Of a DNA stretch of 64,000 nt, positions 27,037 to 35,327 are shown piece by piece. Location: NCBI GenBank assembly GCA_900555985.1, contig USNF01000001.1:62001-126000 (forward strand). Direction: 5' to 3'. The first letter of the stretch is position 1. Each line of letters opens with the position of its first letter. The translations under genes were made by a program, and so were the position numbers. The notes under the pieces are model-generated. The model ran no database searches. It was not told the origin of the DNA and saw only the letters and a list, made by a program, of their open reading frames with translations. Origin of the DNA: an uncultured Gemella sp. Its GTDB lineage: Bacteria > Bacillota > Bacilli > Staphylococcales > Gemellaceae.

Positions 27037-27215
27037 AAAAATGGAAAGAACTACCTAATAAAATAGGTATGAGAAAACAAAAATGGATTGAAACTTCACC
27101 ACAATGTTTCTGGTGTGAACCACCATATAATAGTCCATGTAAGTTATGCTTACGAACATGCGTAAACCGAGGCGGAAGAACTCGTGGTCGTTGTGGTTTT
27201 AAAAAGGCAGGTTAA
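27033..27215 (+). CDS. Cys-rich zinc-ribbon-like small protein
   Basis: 60 aa from ATG 27033, which overlaps the preceding stop (ATGA). Cysteines are arranged as CFWC...CKLC...C...C with a Gly/Arg-rich end (NRGGRTRGRCGFKK). It may be the separate zinc-ribbon partner of the SprT-like domain just upstream, since SprT proteins normally carry one at the C-terminus (inference from order). Confidence 0.6.
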   Translation: MKKWKELPNKIGMRKQKWIETSPQCFWCEPPYNSPCKLCLRTCVNRGGRTRGRCGFKKAG

Positions 27216-27216
27216 T

Positions 27217-27615
27217 ATGAAAAAATTAGATGTAGATGATGCAGTAATTTATTTATTCGCTCATCAAGATAAACATAATCCAATTCAGTTTCCAGATACG
27301 TTAGTATATGTTGTAGATATGTATACTAAATATAGAACAGATAGTTTTCTGTTAGAAAAACATAATTATCGTTATGCATCTAACGGAAGTTTCTATGTTA
27401 GAACAAAAGCTAATGTGACAGATGAAATTCTTACATATTCTGAAATGTATATTAATTTTCTTAAAGAAATTCAATCTATTAAAAATATTGATGACAAATT
27501 AGGACAAATTAAAAATGTATTAGATTATGAACGTCCATGTAATCAAGAAGACGGATTTACTTTATTTAAAAATAAAATGATTCCAATTCTTTTATTTGGA
27601 TTTTACAAAGAATAA
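27217..27615 (+). CDS. Hypothetical protein
   Basis: 132 aa from ATG 27217 behind aggcagg. It starts MKKLDVDDAVIYLFAHQDKH; soluble, acidic-neutral, with no recognised family. It is the last plus-strand gene before the convergent terminator. Confidence 0.58.
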   Translation: MKKLDVDDAVIYLFAHQDKHNPIQFPDTLVYVVDMYTKYRTDSFLLEKHNYRYASNGSFYVRTKANVTDEILTYSEMYINFLKEIQSIKNIDDKLGQIKNVLDYERPCNQEDGFTLFKNKMIPILLFGFYKE

Positions 27616-27629
27616 TATATAAATTAAAA

Positions 27630-27658
27630 CCCCCGATATTTTATTATCGGGGGCTTTT
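27630..27658. terminator. Bidirectional terminator between convergent halves
   Basis: cccccgat (27630-27637) pairs with atcggggg (27646-27653), flanked by A-run on the left and T-run on the right, so it works in both directions. It separates the plus-strand genes from the minus-strand block. Confidence 0.92.
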
Positions 27659-27667
27659 GTATATATA

Positions 27668-28450
27668 TTATTTATTAGCTTCTTTTTTCTTAATGACTTC
27701 ACCATTAATAAAAGCAATAAAATTAATAGAGTTCATTAAATGATTTTCTTCTTTAATGGCTTCTAAACTTTCTTCTTCAGTTAATGTTGTAATCCAAGCA
27801 ACTAAATGCATAGATAAGAAAAAGATTTGAACAAAAATTTCCATTTCTTCTTCTTTAGTAAGTTTGTCCAAAGAAATAAATTGTGGCATAGATAAAACAG
27901 TATTAATGTATAAGTCTTTAATCTGTTCTTCTGTTAAAAATTTATTTTCTAATAATCCTTCTTTAAACGCTTCAAAGCGTTCTTCAAAAATATGTTTTAA
28001 TTCTTCTTCTTTATCTTCTGTTGTAAAAGAATGATGAGCTAAAAAGAAAGTTAATAGCATTTCACTAATTTGTATGGATTTTTCTTCTTCAAAATCATTA
28101 CGTGCGCTACTCATGACTTCTTGACATTTTTTTGTGATGAACGTTAATTCTTCTTTGGGCAATTTATTAAATGGATTATTTAATTTTTCTTGTTCTTTAT
28201 AAGACTCAAAATCAATAACTTTATTATTTTCTGTTGGCTCTCTTTTAATATAATCATCTACTTCGACAGAAGTAATTACTCTTGGATGTAAATAAATAGT
28301 TCTATAACTATTTTGCAATTTCTTTTGTTGTAAAAATGGAATAGTACTAATCCCATTTAATTGTTTTTCTAATTCTTGTTGTGTACCATCATAGTATACT
28401 TTTTCATATACTGTATCAATGCCTACTTTTATTTTTGTAATTGTTAACAT
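27668..28450 (-). CDS. Hypothetical acidic protein
   Basis: 260 aa from ATG 28450, with gagg 6 bases upstream; an ATG at 28456 touches the ribosome site. The N-terminal third is beta-rich (LTITKIKVGIDTVYEKVYYD), with QKKLQNSYRTIYLHPRVITS. The remainder is helical and very acidic. No family is recognised. It is the last gene of the minus-strand early/replication block. Confidence 0.6.
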   Translation of the reverse strand: MLTITKIKVGIDTVYEKVYYDGTQQELEKQLNGISTIPFLQQKKLQNSYRTIYLHPRVITSVEVDDYIKREPTENNKVIDFESYKEQEKLNNPFNKLPKEELTFITKKCQEVMSSARNDFEEEKSIQISEMLLTFFLAHHSFTTEDKEEELKHIFEERFEAFKEGLLENKFLTEEQIKDLYINTVLSMPQFISLDKLTKEEEMEIFVQIFFLSMHLVAWITTLTEEESLEAIKEENHLMNSINFIAFINGEVIKKKEANK

Positions 28451-28524
28451 AACCATCCTCGTTCTTTTTTATAATTTATTTTTTTCATCTAGTAAATGTC
28501 TGGCTTGTGTTATTGCCATATATA

Positions 28525-28576
28525 ATAAAAGCAAAATATGTTGCTCGCCTATGCTCGCTTTATATTTTGCTTTTAT
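28525..28576 (-). terminator. Terminator after the sigma factor gene
   Basis: A perfect 15-base inverted repeat, ataaaagcaaaatat (28525-28539) and atattttgcttttat (28562-28576). The loop holds two copies of gctcgc. A T-run on the minus strand follows the stem. The rest of the 156-base gap shows only AT-rich sequence. Confidence 0.75.
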
Positions 28577-28606
28577 TTATTTTCTTTATTATATTATATT
28601 TTTTAT

Positions 28607-29662
28607 TTAAAGTCCAGTTTTTATGCCAGATTTTCTACTTCTTTTTATTTTGTCAAATGGGATATGAAGATAGGATGCTATTTTTTTGAGGGCACCTTTT
28701 CGTCTTTGATTAACTGTATTATGATGTAATCCAAATACTTCTGCAATTTGTTTATCATTATAATCTTCAAGATAATATTTAATTAATATTTTTCTTTCAA
28801 AATTATCGAGTATTTTAAATTCATCGCTACAATGTTCGCCGCATATCCAAGATATGTCGGGGATGCCTAAACTATTTTCATAATATCTATCTTCTAATGC
28901 TGTTTCATAACCTTGTTCATTTTCAGATGTCATGTATTCATCAAATTCTACATTTCTAAAATTAATATTATTAATTTCTTTTAAGTATTTTTGTACATGA
29001 CGGGTTACTTCAAATATATATACATTGGCGACGTAACCACAAAAATTGCGTCCCATAGGTTTATATCGTCTAGCTAGATTTAATAATAGTAATTGTAATT
29101 CAGAACGAATTTCTTCTGTTGATTTTTTACCATAATTATCTCTAACAAATTGGAATTTAGAATTAATTTCTGCTTTAAATCGATAAGCAGTTAATGATTT
29201 TTTAAGTGCATATTTTAATCTTTTTTCGGACATAAATGTCATAACAAACATTCTTGTTTTATTATCTTTTAAATCTAAAATATTATTTTTAAAAATATTA
29301 AGATATTTTTTGATTAATGGTTTAAAGCGGTCTAATAGTTCTTGACCAGCTTTTTTAATTTCTGCTTTTTCTTCTCTAGTCAAAAAATCATTTTCTGTAT
29401 CGAATTTTTTTTTGTAGATAGTAACGAGTTTTTCAATTTCTTCCCATTCTTTTCTTTTGTCGTCCATCGTTACTTTTCTCTTTTTTTCTTCTCGTGTTAC
29501 TTCAGTTTGTTTGGCTCGTTTAGTTCGTTTGATATTTGTAGTTATTTCTTTATTAGATACAGCTTCTTCGTAAAGTTCTTTCATTAATGTATTTAATTTC
29601 CTTGTGTTATTTCTTTTTATTTCGAATACGTTTACGAGCTCTTCTATCTTTATTAATGTCAT
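28607..29662 (-). CDS. Phage RNA polymerase sigma factor (sigma-70 family-like)
   Basis: Up to 351 aa. A Lys/Glu-rich N-terminus leads to a region-2-like part (GQELLDRFKPLIKKYL; GRNFCGYVANVYIFEVTRHV). A clear C-terminal region-4 helix-turn-helix follows (FERKILIKYYLEDYNDKQIA, then EVFGLHHNTVNQRRKGALKK). It probably redirects host polymerase to late genes. The first ATG overlaps the previous gene by 56 bases and lacks a ribosome site, so the true start may be ATG 29584. A strong terminator follows. Confidence 0.8.
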   Translation of the reverse strand: MTLIKIEELVNVFEIKRNNTRKLNTLMKELYEEAVSNKEITTNIKRTKRAKQTEVTREEKKRKVTMDDKRKEWEEIEKLVTIYKKKFDTENDFLTREEKAEIKKAGQELLDRFKPLIKKYLNIFKNNILDLKDNKTRMFVMTFMSEKRLKYALKKSLTAYRFKAEINSKFQFVRDNYGKKSTEEIRSELQLLLLNLARRYKPMGRNFCGYVANVYIFEVTRHVQKYLKEINNINFRNVEFDEYMTSENEQGYETALEDRYYENSLGIPDISWICGEHCSDEFKILDNFERKILIKYYLEDYNDKQIAEVFGLHHNTVNQRRKGALKKIASYLHIPFDKIKRSRKSGIKTGL

Positions 29663-30161
29663 CTAGGTCACGCCATGCTTGTTGCGTGCCATCCCATTGT
29701 ACACATCGAAAATCTAAATTAGGGTAGAAATAAAAGAACATTTTCTTTTTTAGTTTAAAGTCAGCGGTTTCTCTACCCTTGATATCAACTACTTTAATTA
29801 TACCAGATTTGTCTGTAATTACAAAATCTGCTATATATTTAACTGGTAAAATAGTTTTGCCAGTGAATTTATTTTTCTTTTTAGGCAACAAATCAAAAGA
29901 GACTTGCATCTCAAACGATTTAATTTCTTTTTTTGCTTTTTGTTCTAGTAAATATAAATAATATTCGGCTTCCATAATAGAGTCAAAATTAATATGATTG
30001 ACGACAATCTTTTGAGCTCCATATTTGCTTTTTTTAATTGAAGTTGGAATAATAAAATGTTTTGCGTATTTATTATTAGATAATAATACATGCAAGTCAT
30101 ATAGTGTTTTAGAAAAATAAGTAATGCCGTCGATATAATATTCTTTTTTTTGTCGAGCCAT
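29607..30161 (-). CDS. DUF1064-type PD-(D/E)XK nuclease
   Basis: 184 aa. It matches the DUF1064 layout: FDSIMEAEYYLYLLEQKAK, then EIKSFEMQVSFDLLP, then VKYIADFVITD and VVDIKGRETADFKLKKKMF. The last two hold the PD-(D/E)XK-like D...D-x-K residues. These phage proteins are thought to be Holliday-junction or structure-specific nucleases. It overlaps the preceding gene's stop by one base and the following sigma gene, so it is part of the replication operon. Confidence 0.82.
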   Translation of the reverse strand: MARQKKEYYIDGITYFSKTLYDLHVLLSNNKYAKHFIIPTSIKKSKYGAQKIVVNHINFDSIMEAEYYLYLLEQKAKKEIKSFEMQVSFDLLPKKKNKFTGKTILPVKYIADFVITDKSGIIKVVDIKGRETADFKLKKKMFFYFYPNLDFRCVQWDGTQQAWRDLDDINKDRRARKRIRNKKK

Positions 30162-30538
30162 TATTCTTCTTCTTTCGTATTTAATTTCTCTAATCCAAGT
30201 TCATCGAGCGTCCCAAATAATTTACTATTAGGATATGCCAAAATATAATTAGTGTCTAATGTTAATTCATCGTTGAGAATAATTAATTTTGTCATATAGA
30301 AAAAGCGTTGATTGATTTGTGTTACAAGATATGTTTCTTTTGGATTATTTTTAAAAAATAATATATCTTTAAGAGATACAAGTTCATTTGTCAGGTTTTC
30401 TTCGGAATAAGAATCGAGAAGGATATTAAACCCTTCTCGTGTTTCGAATCCATCTTCTTTTATTTTAGCAATGATTTCTTTTGTATCTTCTTTAAAGATA
30501 ATAATTGAATTAATTTTTAAATCTTTAAAGTTAAACAT
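30161..30538 (-). CDS. Hypothetical protein
   Basis: 125 aa starting FNFKDLKINSIIIFKEDTKE; beta-rich then helical, acidic C-terminus (LGLEKLNTKEEE). It lies between groES and the DUF1064 nuclease with minimal spacing. No family is recognised. Confidence 0.58.
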   Translation of the reverse strand: MFNFKDLKINSIIIFKEDTKEIIAKIKEDGFETREGFNILLDSYSEENLTNELVSLKDILFFKNNPKETYLVTQINQRFFYMTKLIILNDELTLDTNYILAYPNSKLFGTLDELGLEKLNTKEEE

Positions 30539-30543
30539 AGTAT

Positions 30544-30834
30544 TTACTCCGATACTTTAGCGATTACATCACGTTCATTAACCAATAAATATTCGTGACC
30601 ATCATCAGCAATTTGTGTACCAGCGTATTGTTGTACGATTACATTATCGCCAATTTTAAATGGTAGTGCAACACGAGTACCATCATTTAACATATGGCCT
30701 TCGCCAATCATAACAACTTTAGCGACTTGTTGTTTTTTACCTTTTTGACCAGTCAAAATAATGCCAGATTGTGTTTGTTCTTCTACATTTTTTGGTTCAA
30801 CAAGTACGTTAGCACCATAAATTCGTTCAATCAT
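30544..30834 (-). CDS. groES: Co-chaperonin GroES
   Basis: 96 aa, the GroES length. It has the mobile-loop position (EEQTQSGIILTGQKGKKQQ) and the C-terminal strand pattern GDNVIVQQYAGTQI...EYLLVNERDVIAKV. It caps GroEL during folding; T4 gp31 is a phage example used to fold capsid protein. No groEL is present in the window, so it would work with host GroEL. The ribosome site is aaaggatgg. It is encoded inside the replication operon. Confidence 0.9.
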   Translation of the reverse strand: MIERIYGANVLVEPKNVEEQTQSGIILTGQKGKKQQVAKVVMIGEGHMLNDGTRVALPFKIGDNVIVQQYAGTQIADDGHEYLLVNERDVIAKVSE

Positions 30835-30856
30835 TAATTTCCATCCTTTGTATGTA

Positions 30857-30994
30857 TTATTTATTTTCTTTTTTCTTAGAAAATTTTTTAGTTGTATTTT
30901 TTTTAGTTGTTTTTTGAGGTGTTGTTTTGGTAATTTTTTCGTCTACTTTTTTAATGTTACCTTTACCAACAAATTCTTTAACGATAATAGCCAT
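30857..30994 (-). CDS. Small Lys-rich protein
   Basis: 45 aa: MAIIVKEFVGKGNIKKVDEK followed by a Lys/Thr-rich tail (KTTPQKTTKKNTTKK). Its ATG overlaps the stop of the Cas4-like gene (TAATG), so it is translationally coupled. The basic tail suggests nucleic-acid binding. No family is recognised. Confidence 0.6.
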   Translation of the reverse strand: MAIIVKEFVGKGNIKKVDEKITKTTPQKTTKKNTTKKFSKKKENK

Positions 30995-31734
30995 TAGTAT
31001 TTGTCACCTGCCTTTACGAGAGACCATGCTCTACATACTTGTTTAATGGAACAAGATGTACAAAATACATTTTCTCTAGGATAGTATAAATTTTTATCTA
31101 TACATTCAGAAACAGAATCAATCGTAGAAGTTAATCGTTCAAAATCAGTTCTATTTCGATAGCTATAAAAATCTAAATTGCCTTTAACATAATGTACATG
31201 GATATAAATATCTTCTCCATACATTTGCTTAAAGGCTAATGCGTCTAAACTATATTTTAATTTTCTATCTAAATATGGTTGGTCAGGCTGTCTGTTGCCA
31301 TAATCTACATATAATAATTCATATTTATTATCTGGGGTAACGGCAATACAATTAATTTCACCAGTGATACTGGTTGCACCTGTATTTCCTTTTATCGTTA
31401 AACCATAAGGCATTTTAACATCGAGAATACGTAATTGTTTTGATTCGGCCCATTTATAAAAATTAGCTATTTGTTGTAAACCTTCGAGGCATTTTTGCTC
31501 ATTAATATTGTCTTTTTCGCAAATCATATCCCACTTACGTTTTAGTTCACCCATAGCTAATACCCTACCATTACTTAGATGGAGTAAAAAAGCATTTGTT
31601 AATTTCATTAATGAATTAGCTAATGTAGGTTTAGTCGTTGCTTTTATTTTTTTATTAAAGTTAGTATCGTACAAAGTAGGGCATTTAATGTATTCCCAAA
31701 TTTGTTCTTCCGTAACTTTTTTATTATGTGTCAT
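30994..31734 (-). CDS. Cas4/RecB-like Fe-S protein with degenerate nuclease residues
   Basis: 246 aa. The arrangement resembles the Cas4/AddB-type PD-(D/E)XK family: an N-terminal Cys (YIKCPTLYD), a nuclease core (SITGEINCIAV ... ELLYVDYGNRQPDQ), and C-terminal CTSCSIKQVCRAW giving three more Cys for a 4Fe-4S cluster. The usual GxxD reads GEIN, and DYK reads DYG, so metal binding and the catalytic Lys look lost. It could be a structural or regulatory Fe-S protein. Coupled at both ends by TAATG overlaps. Confidence 0.7.
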   Translation of the reverse strand: MTHNKKVTEEQIWEYIKCPTLYDTNFNKKIKATTKPTLANSLMKLTNAFLLHLSNGRVLAMGELKRKWDMICEKDNINEQKCLEGLQQIANFYKWAESKQLRILDVKMPYGLTIKGNTGATSITGEINCIAVTPDNKYELLYVDYGNRQPDQPYLDRKLKYSLDALAFKQMYGEDIYIHVHYVKGNLDFYSYRNRTDFERLTSTIDSVSECIDKNLYYPRENVFCTSCSIKQVCRAWSLVKAGDKY

Positions 31735-31985
31735 TATGTAAATTTCCTATTTTCTGTAGAAGATTTATTAATGATTTTAGGTGGAGAAAATACTGGACGT
31801 TCTTGTAAAGGATTTTGCATGAAGTCACTAAACATATTTTCTTGCATTTCTAATTGATTTTGATAATAATCGTAATGAGTTTTATAAAAATCTCTTTCTT
31901 TTATTGTGGCTCTTAGTTTTAAAATTAAGCAAATAATTAAAAAAATAGTTGCTGTAATAACTGAGCCAATTAACGCATCATACAT
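31734..31985 (-). CDS. Small membrane-anchored protein
   Basis: 83 aa with an N-terminal transmembrane helix (LIGSVITATIFLIICLILKL), then a coiled-coil-like segment (KERDFYKTHYDYYQNQLEMQ). The end is disordered. It overlaps the previous gene by 8 bases. Function unknown. Confidence 0.55.
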   Translation of the reverse strand: MYDALIGSVITATIFLIICLILKLRATIKERDFYKTHYDYYQNQLEMQENMFSDFMQNPLQERPVFSPPKIINKSSTENRKFT

Positions 31986-32265
31986 TTGAAATCCTTTTTA
32001 ATGCATATTCTAATTCTTCTTCTTTTGTTTTATATTGTCTATTTGGTTTAATTTGTGGTAGGTCTCCTACATCGAAAGTATTTTCTACTTCGATAGTAAG
32101 AGAACCACCGTCTAAAGAAATTACTTTTTTAGAATTTTCCATCCACCAACCGCATAGAGCAGTTGGCGGTACTTGTTTATATAATAATTTTAATAATTCG
32201 TTGGTACGCATAGCGTACATAATAAATAAAATAGGTTCATCTAATAGAGTTAATTTATATAGCAT
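31978..32265 (-). CDS. Hypothetical protein
   Basis: 95 aa. It contains LFIMYAMRTNELLKLLYKQV and a W-rich turn (ALCGWWMENSKKV), then beta strands (SLDGGSLTIEVE). It shares overlapping ends with its downstream neighbour in the replication operon. No family is recognised. Confidence 0.55.
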   Translation of the reverse strand: MLYKLTLLDEPILFIMYAMRTNELLKLLYKQVPPTALCGWWMENSKKVISLDGGSLTIEVENTFDVGDLPQIKPNRQYKTKEEELEYALKRISNV

Positions 32266-32273
32266 CGTTTTTA

Positions 32274-32792
32274 TTATTTAAAAGATGTAGATTTTGGAAG
32301 TGGTTTATCCTGTTTATATTCAGTTACGAACCAACATGCCCAAGCAAATAACCCACTAGGAGATGCATCTTGTGGAATACAAGATTCTACAGGAGTTCGG
32401 TCACCTAGTTGTCCTTCTATCATTTGGAACATAGCAGCGATGCCATTTACAGGAACATTTAATTCTTTTGCGAGAATAGATACTTCTTGACGACATTTGA
32501 ATAAAGAAGTTAATGTACCATCATAGAATAAATTGTGAAGGTATCCAGCTGCGATAGCAACAGCTACCCATGCTGGCAAATTAGAAATGTCATTTTTTTG
32601 AATTTGGTTTTTGCGATACAACATGTGAATGAATACATCAATGACTTGTTCAGCAATCATAATTTTTTCTTTACTGCCATATGTAATTAATGCTTTGGTT
32701 GTTAATTCAAATAATTGTTCGTAATTATTTAACCAATTAATGTATATAATTTCATCTTTATCGATGAGGTCTTGAAGTTCTTTTTCTTCCAT
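32274..32792 (-). CDS. Hypothetical helical protein, possibly HD-fold-like
   Basis: 172 aa, all-helical pattern. AVAIAAGYLHNLF and SPSGLFAWACWFVTEYK recall the two helices of HD-domain phosphohydrolases, but the HD pair reads HN and no other ligands are obvious, so this is a weak resemblance. The ribosome site is aaaggga before ATG 32792. Function unknown. Confidence 0.55.
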   Translation of the reverse strand: MEEKELQDLIDKDEIIYINWLNNYEQLFELTTKALITYGSKEKIMIAEQVIDVFIHMLYRKNQIQKNDISNLPAWVAVAIAAGYLHNLFYDGTLTSLFKCRQEVSILAKELNVPVNGIAAMFQMIEGQLGDRTPVESCIPQDASPSGLFAWACWFVTEYKQDKPLPKSTSFK

Positions 32793-32812
32793 CTACATAT
32801 CCCTTTCATGTG

Positions 32813-33019
32813 TTATTTAAAATAATTAGGTCTAATTAGTTTTGTTATTAAATCTGCTCTATGTTTTTTTGTGTTGCAAACATCTTCTTTATAGGTGCCA
32901 CATTCATCTAAACATTTTTTATATTTAGGATTAAAATTGCGGCATCCATAGCAGACTGGACACATTTCATAATCTGGACATCGATTAACAAAACCAGATA
33001 CAGTTGTTTTAGTTTTCAT
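32813..33019 (-). CDS. Cys-rich small protein
   Basis: 68 aa with eight cysteines (CPDYEMCPVCYGCRNF; KCLDECGTY; DVC), probably one or two zinc sites. It overlaps the previous gene's end by 11 bases. Such proteins often serve as zinc-finger accessory factors, but none is recognised. Confidence 0.6.
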   Translation of the reverse strand: MKTKTTVSGFVNRCPDYEMCPVCYGCRNFNPKYKKCLDECGTYKEDVCNTKKHRADLITKLIRPNYFK

Positions 33020-33269
33020 TAACTTCCTCTACTTTTGTTAATTCAGCTAATTTAACTAATGTTTTGTGAGATAAAATAATTTCTGTCTCGCCGATTGTTT
33101 TTAGTTTAAAAACTTTTTGTCCTGTTAGTTGCCCTTGTAGTTGTTTCTCGGCTTGTGCACGAGAAACACTATTATTTTTAGTATAATCAATTTTGTTAAC
33201 AGTGTCAACAGTGTAGTCATTTGCTACATAAATGTTTAATTCTGGGTTATTTAAATTGTCTAAAATCAT
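33009..33269 (-). CDS. Hypothetical protein
   Basis: 86 aa; starts MILDNLNNPELNIYVANDYT and ends in an acidic tail. The ribosome site aagaggta precedes ATG 33269. It lies directly downstream of the helicase gene. No family is recognised. Confidence 0.55.
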   Translation of the reverse strand: MILDNLNNPELNIYVANDYTVDTVNKIDYTKNNSVSRAQAEKQLQGQLTGQKVFKLKTIGETEIILSHKTLVKLAELTKVEEVNEN

Positions 33270-33287
33270 ATTGTACCTCTTTTATTT

Positions 33288-35327
33288 TTAACTAGAGAAA
33301 ATTAAATCAATAAAACGTTGCGATGTTTCTTCTGAACATTCAGTTACGCGGGAATAATTTGTATGAAAATTACAAAATGTTCTTCCTTTGTAGCTAGATT
33401 TTTTATTTTTTGCCCAATCAATTTCTATAATTGGAATTTTTTCATTATCTGGTGATACAGAAAAAATAGCGGAGTTTTGTTTATTACGAGACATATCATT
33501 ATGAACTACAAATAATGTAGAAGCTTCATACGCATATCGACCAGATTCTTTTACGTCGCCAATATTTGGTCTACGATTTTGTTCTATTTTTCGTAAATGC
33601 AATGTACCAAATACAGGCACTTTTAATTCTTCTGCCGCCCATCTTTTAACTTCTTTTGCAGTATAATCATTAATTTGTTTATCTGTTTGGAAGTTTTTAG
33701 TAGCCCATCGAATATCCATTAATGAGTCAATACAAACAATAATATTATTATCTGGGTCAAAACTTTTTACGTAAGCTTGTGCTTTTTTACAGAAATCTAA
33801 AATTTGTTCGCCATTTTCAATTTTAGTACCATCTACGATACGAAACTGGTTCTTTTTAGATTTTAAAAATTCCAAACCTTCTGTTCTTTTTTTAAGCATT
33901 TCAGAATATTTATATCCTTCTTCACCTCCTTCATCTACAATTTCTTGATAGCGAGTTGGTTTCGATACAACAGAAATAGGAATAATCTCTTTACTGGCGA
34001 TAACACGAGGAATCACTTCTTCTTTTGTATCATCTAACGAAAAATAAATGCCATATAATTTATTATCTGGGTTTAAGCAATAGTCCATCATTAATGTTAA
34101 TGCTAACGCAGTATTATGCGTTACTGTTAATGCTTCACCTACACAATAACAATGAGATGTGTTATTTACTTGAATACATTGCATAGGACGAGTTTCTACT
34201 TCTTTAATATTAATAATAGTTTTATATTTAAAACTTTTTTCGGATAATGTATTTTTTAATTTATTATATTTTTCTGGATTTTTGAAACAAGGATTAGTTT
34301 TTGATGCGGCGAAATAATAACGAATTGCTTTATATTTTTTATTATCTACGAATACATCTTTTTCTACTTTAGTATATTTAATAGATAAAGAAGATAATAA
34401 AATTCCGAAGTCTTTGGATACCTTATTAGTGGAACCGAAAGTAATTTCCACTACACCTTTATTATCTACATAACCAATACCATCCATAATGCCTTTTAAT
34501 AGTTCTTGTCTATTTTCGAGACTATTATATAAGTATTGTTTTGGAATATGTTTATTATTGTATACCTCTTCTTTTTTTAAATTAGTAACGAAACTTCCGT
34601 CATTAATAGAAAAATATACATTCGTTTCAGAATGTTGTACATAATTTTTAATATTATAGCCACAAGCATATATTTCATCATGTAAAAAATCATATTCGGA
34701 ATCTTTGCACCAAATTTTATTTTTTCTTTTATTTCCACTTGCAAGCCATAAGCCTAGAATATACGGATGCATCTTAGTTTCTTTTTTATGTGTTTTAAAC
34801 GTATCTTGCATTGGAACACGATATGAGTATCTATCGTATTTATTCCAATCTTGTAACATGTCTTTTGTCGTAATGATTAAATCTTCTACTGGCTTAGCTC
34901 CTATTTTTTTATATACTTTCCAAACATGGTCCGCATCAGCAATCAATGTTGTGCGGTCATCGAAAGTAATTTCGTAACATTTATGGTCAGTAAAGATTTT
35001 AGATTTAGCTATGATAGTTGTCGGATGACCATCATCACCAAATACTTTTTGTCCTACTTTGCAATCACCAATTGTTGTCCAAGTACCATTTGTTAATAAT
35101 AATGGTGTAGTTAATTCGAGTGCTTTACCAGTATTAGATTCACCAGCAAACATATAAAGACCTTCTGTTAAGCCTTCCATATATTTATCGAACATAGGGA
35201 ATGATGGGCATGCATATCCTTTACCACGTTTCCATGCTTGTTCATCAAATATTGTATAATCTTTTTCTGCTTCTTCAAAAAAGTCCTCCATAGGGACTGT
35301 GATATTATCTTTTAATTCATCCGACAT
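33288..35327 (-). CDS. DnaB-type replicative helicase with intein
   Basis: 679-aa precursor. After removal of residues 69-405 the 342-aa product has Walker A GESNTGK-TALAL, Walker B IIVCIDSLMD, HLRKIEQNRRPN and a C-terminal DIDWAKNKK-like region (EIDWAKNKKSSYKGRTFC). It is a RecA-fold helicase related to DnaB/KaiC ATPases. It lacks the DnaB N-terminal domain, so it is short. Its ATG overlaps the primase stop by one base, so the primase-helicase pair is coupled. It unwinds phage DNA for the DnaE polymerase. Confidence 0.9.
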   Translation of the reverse strand: MSDELKDNITVPMEDFFEEAEKDYTIFDEQAWKRGKGYACPSFPMFDKYMEGLTEGLYMFAGESNTGKALELTTPLLLTNGTWTTIGDCKVGQKVFGDDGHPTTIIAKSKIFTDHKCYEITFDDRTTLIADADHVWKVYKKIGAKPVEDLIITTKDMLQDWNKYDRYSYRVPMQDTFKTHKKETKMHPYILGLWLASGNKRKNKIWCKDSEYDFLHDEIYACGYNIKNYVQHSETNVYFSINDGSFVTNLKKEEVYNNKHIPKQYLYNSLENRQELLKGIMDGIGYVDNKGVVEITFGSTNKVSKDFGILLSSLSIKYTKVEKDVFVDNKKYKAIRYYFAASKTNPCFKNPEKYNKLKNTLSEKSFKYKTIINIKEVETRPMQCIQVNNTSHCYCVGEALTVTHNTALALTLMMDYCLNPDNKLYGIYFSLDDTKEEVIPRVIASKEIIPISVVSKPTRYQEIVDEGGEEGYKYSEMLKKRTEGLEFLKSKKNQFRIVDGTKIENGEQILDFCKKAQAYVKSFDPDNNIIVCIDSLMDIRWATKNFQTDKQINDYTAKEVKRWAAEELKVPVFGTLHLRKIEQNRRPNIGDVKESGRYAYEASTLFVVHNDMSRNKQNSAIFSVSPDNEKIPIIEIDWAKNKKSSYKGRTFCNFHTNYSRVTECSEETSQRFIDLIFSS
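34113..35123 (-). other. Class 3 intein in the helicase Walker A loop
   Basis: 337 residues (69-405 of the precursor), from A1 (ALELTTPLLL) to HN, followed by Thr as +1. Ala at position 1 rules out class 1. The Trp-Cys-Thr set of class 3 inteins is present: W in DADHVWKV (block B), C in MQCIQVNN (block F), T in TVTHN (block G). A LAGLIDADG-type domain lies in the middle, but both acidic catalytic positions look lost (ILGLWLASG and LKGIMDGIG). The junction GESNTGK/TALAL restores the P-loop. Confidence 0.9.

Noticed and set aside
28419..28729. Three overlapping plus-strand frames in the gap between minus-strand genes
   Set aside because: They are aromatic-rich translations of a terminator inverted repeat and neighbouring gene ends, with no ribosome site.
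34705..34977. Plus-strand 90-aa open frame and other reverse frames within long minus-strand genes
   Set aside because: These are shadows of the helicase/intein and structural genes, without ribosome sites or recognisable protein patterns.
34113..35123. Active LAGLIDADG homing endonuclease in the intein
   Set aside because: Both acidic motif positions appear replaced (ASG, GIG), so activity is unlikely, though not excluded.
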